This document shows positions 61,317 to 64,000 of a stretch of DNA of 64,000 nt, one piece after another (position 1 is the first letter of the stretch; each line of letters opens with the position of its first letter). Origin of the DNA: Paenibacillus woosongensis (GTDB lineage: Bacteria > Bacillota > Bacilli > Paenibacillales > Paenibacillaceae); assembly GCF_009725165.1 (NCBI RefSeq), contig NZ_WNZW01000009.1:1-64000 (forward strand). The letters are read 5' to 3'. Both the position numbers and the translations under genes were made by a program. The notes under the pieces were generated by a model that was given only the letters and a program-made list of their open reading frames with translations, ran no database searches and had not been told where the DNA came from.

Positions 61317-64000
61317 ATGGGAAAAATGATTAAGCAAGGCATCTCGATTTTGCTTGCAGTAATCCTGCTTATTCCTTTAGGCTGGCTGCCTCCAGAAGCG
61401 AATGCGGCGGCGCCGTCGGCCACGAATGATGCAGTAACCGTCTATCACGAGACCTTTGCCGGCGGTCAAGGCGCGGCGACACAGTCGGGTGGCGCTCAAC
61501 TGGCACTAGTCACCGGCAAGGTCTTTGACGGGAACGATGATGGAGCGGCTCTATATGTCAGCAACCGAACGAACAACTATGACGGAGCTGATTTTAAATT
61601 TGCCGACATCCACCTGGTTAACGGCAAAACTTACACCGTCACAGCATCCGTCTATGTGGATGCGAACGAGAGCATACCAAGCGGCGCCCAGGCTGTTCTT
61701 CTAACTGTGGATAGCTATGGGAACTGGACCGGCGTTAACTATGAAGCTGGCAAAGCTGTTACTTTGACCAGAGAATTAACCGTCGATACCAGCAAGGATA
61801 CGGCTCTGCGCATTCAATCCAACGATGAAGGAGCCTCCGTTCCCTTCTACATCGGGGACATCCTGATCACCGAGAAGGCCAATTCCGGCGGCGGCAATCC
61901 TGAACCGCCTAGACCGCCAGCAAAGGATTTCACCACCATCACCTTCGAGGACGGAACGACCGGCGGATTTGAGGGACGTGCAGGCACTGAAACGCTGACC
62001 GTCACCGAAGAAGCCAATCATACCGAAGGCGGCTCCCGCGCTTTGAAGGTAGAAGGCAGAACATCGACTTGGCATGGCCCGTCGCTGCGTGTCGAGGAAT
62101 ACGTCGACAAGGGCAGCGAATACAAGATTTCCGCTTGGGTCAAGCTGATCCACCCTGCAAGCTCGCAGCTTCAGCTGTCTACGCAAATCGGCAACGGCGG
62201 CAGCGCGAATTATGTCGCACTTGCCCCTAAAACGATCAATGCCAGCGACGGCTGGGTCCAGTTTGAGGGAACCTACCGTTATAACAGCGTCGGCGATGAA
62301 TACTTAACGATCTATGTGGAGAGCTCCAATAACGCTGCGGCCTCCTTCTATATCGACGATATCAGCTTTGAGAAAACAAGCGCCGGACCGATTGATATCG
62401 AGAAGGACCTGCTTCCGATCAAAGACGCTTATCAATCTGACTTCCTGATCGGCAGCGCCATATCCGCAGAGGACCTCGACGGCGTTCGGCTTGAGCTGCT
62501 GAAGATGCATCACAACGTCGCCACGGCCGGCAATGCTATGAAGCCGGATGCACTGCAGCCGAGCAAAGGGGACTTTACCTTTGATGCCGCTGATGCAATG
62601 GTGGATAAAATTCTAGCCGAGGGAATGCAGATGCACGGACACGTACTGGTCTGGCATCAGCAATCGCCGGCATGGATGAATACGACGACGGATGCGGCAG
62701 GCAATACGGTTCCCCTGAGCCGGGACGAGGCGCTCGCGAACTTAAGAGCCCATATCCGAACGGTCGTTGAGCATTTCGGCGACAGAGTCATTTCCTGGGA
62801 CGTCGTCAATGAAGCGATGAACGATAATCCGCCTAATCCGTCCGATTGGAAAGAGGCGCTGCGCAAGGCTCCATGGTATCAGGCCATCGGTCCGGACTAT
62901 ATCGAGCAGGCGTTCCTCGCCGCCCGGGAAGTGCTGGACGAGAAAGGCTGGGACATCAAGCTGTACTACAATGATTACAACGATGATAACCAGAACAAAG
63001 CCGAGGCCATCTACAGCATGGTCAAAGAAATCAATGAGAATTACGCCAAGACACACCCAGGCAAGCTGCTGATCGACGGCGTCGGCATGCAGGGGCATTA
63101 TTCGGTGAACACGAACCCGGCCAACGTCAAGCTGTCCTTGGAGAAGTTCATTTCCTTAGGCGTGGAAGTGAGCGTCACCGAGCTGGACATTCAAGCCGGC
63201 AGCAACTATGAGCTCTCCGAGCAACTTGCCAATGCACAAGGCTATTTATACGCAGAGCTGTTCAAAATCTATAAGGAGCACGCCGATCATATCGCCCGCG
63301 TTACGTTCTGGGGCCTCGATGATGCCACAAGCTGGAGAGCTTCGAGCAATCCATTGCTATTTGATAAAAATCTCCAGGCCAAACCGGCTTATTACGGTGT
63401 CATTAACCCGGATAAATTCATCGAGGAGCATCAGCCTGAGACAGGCAATGCCAACCAGTCCTCGGCCAAATTTGCCACTCCGGTCATTGACGGAACGGTT
63501 GACGCCGTATGGAATGACACCCCGGGCATGCCAATTAACCGGTATCAGATGGCTTGGCAGGGAGCAAATGGAGTTGCCAAAGCGCTGTGGGACGACAAGA
63601 ACCTGTACGTATTGGTCCAGGTAAGCGACTCCCAGCTCGACAAATCCAGCGCTAACGAATGGGAGCATGATTCCGTCGAGGTCTTCCTGGACGAGAACAA
63701 TGCCAAAACCTCGTTCTATCAAGATGACGACGGGCAGTATAGAATCAATTTTGCTAACGAGACTTCGTTTAATCCGCCAAGCCTCGCTGAAGGCTTCGAA
63801 TCGGCTGTCCAGGTTTCCGGCTCGAACTACACGGTGGAAATGAAGATTCCGTTCAAAACGATTACACCGGCCAACAATATGAAAGTAGGCTTCGACACCC
63901 AGATCAATGACGCCAAAGACGGCGCCCGCCAAAGCGTAGCCACGTGGAATGACACAACCGGCAACGGATACCAGGATACTTCCGTGTACGGCGTGTTGTC
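61317..64000 (+). CDS. Modular GH10 endo-xylanase, C-terminus cut by window edge
   Basis: An 894-residue visible part of a larger exported enzyme. The signal peptide is [22 protein letters not shown] to about ANA (residue 31). Two CBM22-like modules follow (about 38-185 and 200-360). The GH10 catalytic domain (about 365-700) has [17 protein letters not shown] with acid/base Glu499 and VTELDIQ with nucleophile Glu622. A CBM9-like module (from about 720: [12 protein letters not shown]) continues past the window; SLH anchors would be expected after it. In the AENxMK motif Gly405 replaces the usual Glu. ATG 61317 has AGGGGG 10 nt upstream. The frame stays open to the window end. Confidence 0.9.
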   Translation, partial: MGKMIKQGISILLAVILLIPLGWLPPEANAAAPSATNDAVTVYHETFAGGQGAATQSGGAQLALVTGKVFDGNDDGAALYVSNRTNNYDGADFKFADIHLVNGKTYTVTASVYVDANESIPSGAQAVLLTVDSYGNWTGVNYEAGKAVTLTRELTVDTSKDTALRIQSNDEGASVPFYIGDILITEKANSGGGNPEPPRPPAKDFTTITFEDGTTGGFEGRAGTETLTVTEEANHTEGGSRALKVEGRTSTWHGPSLRVEEYVDKGSEYKISAWVKLIHPASSQLQLSTQIGNGGSANYVALAPKTINASDGWVQFEGTYRYNSVGDEYLTIYVESSNNAAASFYIDDISFEKTSAGPIDIEKDLLPIKDAYQSDFLIGSAISAEDLDGVRLELLKMHHNVATAGNAMKPDALQPSKGDFTFDAADAMVDKILAEGMQMHGHVLVWHQQSPAWMNTTTDAAGNTVPLSRDEALANLRAHIRTVVEHFGDRVISWDVVNEAMNDNPPNPSDWKEALRKAPWYQAIGPDYIEQAFLAAREVLDEKGWDIKLYYNDYNDDNQNKAEAIYSMVKEINENYAKTHPGKLLIDGVGMQGHYSVNTNPANVKLSLEKFISLGVEVSVTELDIQAGSNYELSEQLANAQGYLYAELFKIYKEHADHIARVTFWGLDDATSWRASSNPLLFDKNLQAKPAYYGVINPDKFIEEHQPETGNANQSSAKFATPVIDGTVDAVWNDTPGMPINRYQMAWQGANGVAKALWDDKNLYVLVQVSDSQLDKSSANEWEHDSVEVFLDENNAKTSFYQDDDGQYRINFANETSFNPPSLAEGFESAVQVSGSNYTVEMKIPFKTITPANNMKVGFDTQINDAKDGARQSVATWNDTTGNGYQDTSVYGVL

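Overview
The window looks like chromosomal DNA of a Paenibacillus-type Firmicute. Support for this: strong AGGAGG ribosome sites with many TTG starts, YesM-type histidine kinases paired with AraC-type response regulators beside sugar ABC transporters that lack their own ATPase, an LplB/YtcP-type transporter, CcpA-like cre sites, a PerR-like box, a DUF6809-like small protein, and a large modular GH10 xylanase. No rRNA, tRNA, CRISPR array or intact insertion sequence was found.

Positions 1-2.3 kb hold a lipoprotein cut by the window edge, a decayed locus where two gene fragments are joined, an intact DUF6809-like gene and a small Cro/CI regulator. Positions 2.3-21.3 kb form an accessory island that reads as a defence island. 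It contains (i) a SIR2 / middle-component / ABC-ATPase operon of the ABC-three-component type; (ii) a single-gene COG1112-type helicase fused to a phospholipase-D nuclease, as in type II Mokosh, with a decayed partial second copy just upstream; (iii) a plus-strand operon of a P-loop kinase-like protein, a PIN-GNAT-PUA-like protein and an ASCH protein; (iv) a minus-strand nucleotide-metabolism operon (MazG-like, membrane-anchored dUTPase-fold protein, dCTP-deaminase-like, NUDIX, papain-like peptidase); (v) a McrB-like / DUF2357-nuclease / four-TM-protein operon. AT-rich blocks (i, iii, iv) alternate with less AT-rich blocks (ii, v), which suggests several acquisitions.

Positions 21.4-25.2 kb carry a lipoprotein and a probable polymorphic-toxin cassette: an Hcp/TssD-like domain fused to an anthrax-lethal-factor-like HExxH metalloprotease, followed by two tandem paralogous membrane-anchored proteins that could be immunity proteins.

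Positions 25.5-37 kb are a fructan/sucrose locus: solute-binding lipoprotein, sensor kinase and AraC regulator, cytoplasmic GH32, surface GH32 lipoprotein with a Big2-like domain, two permeases and a PfkB fructokinase. Positions 37-38 kb are a gene graveyard (IS256 transposase remnant, truncated retropepsin). Positions 38-41.3 kb hold small proteins and a divergent HxlR-regulator / NAD(P)H-quinone-reductase pair with clear operator palindromes.

Positions 41.4-64 kb are largely hemicellulose and beta-glucoside use: an LplB/YtcP/lipoprotein ABC importer with its own kinase and regulator, a divergent VOC / WYL-regulator pair, an AraC regulator fused to a GH39 glycosidase, a PTS EIIC plus GH3 beta-glucosidase operon, and the start of a CBM22-CBM22-GH10-CBM9 xylanase. 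Between them are a truncated terpene-cyclase-like gene, the ahpC-ahpF peroxide-defence operon and a BtrH-like protein.
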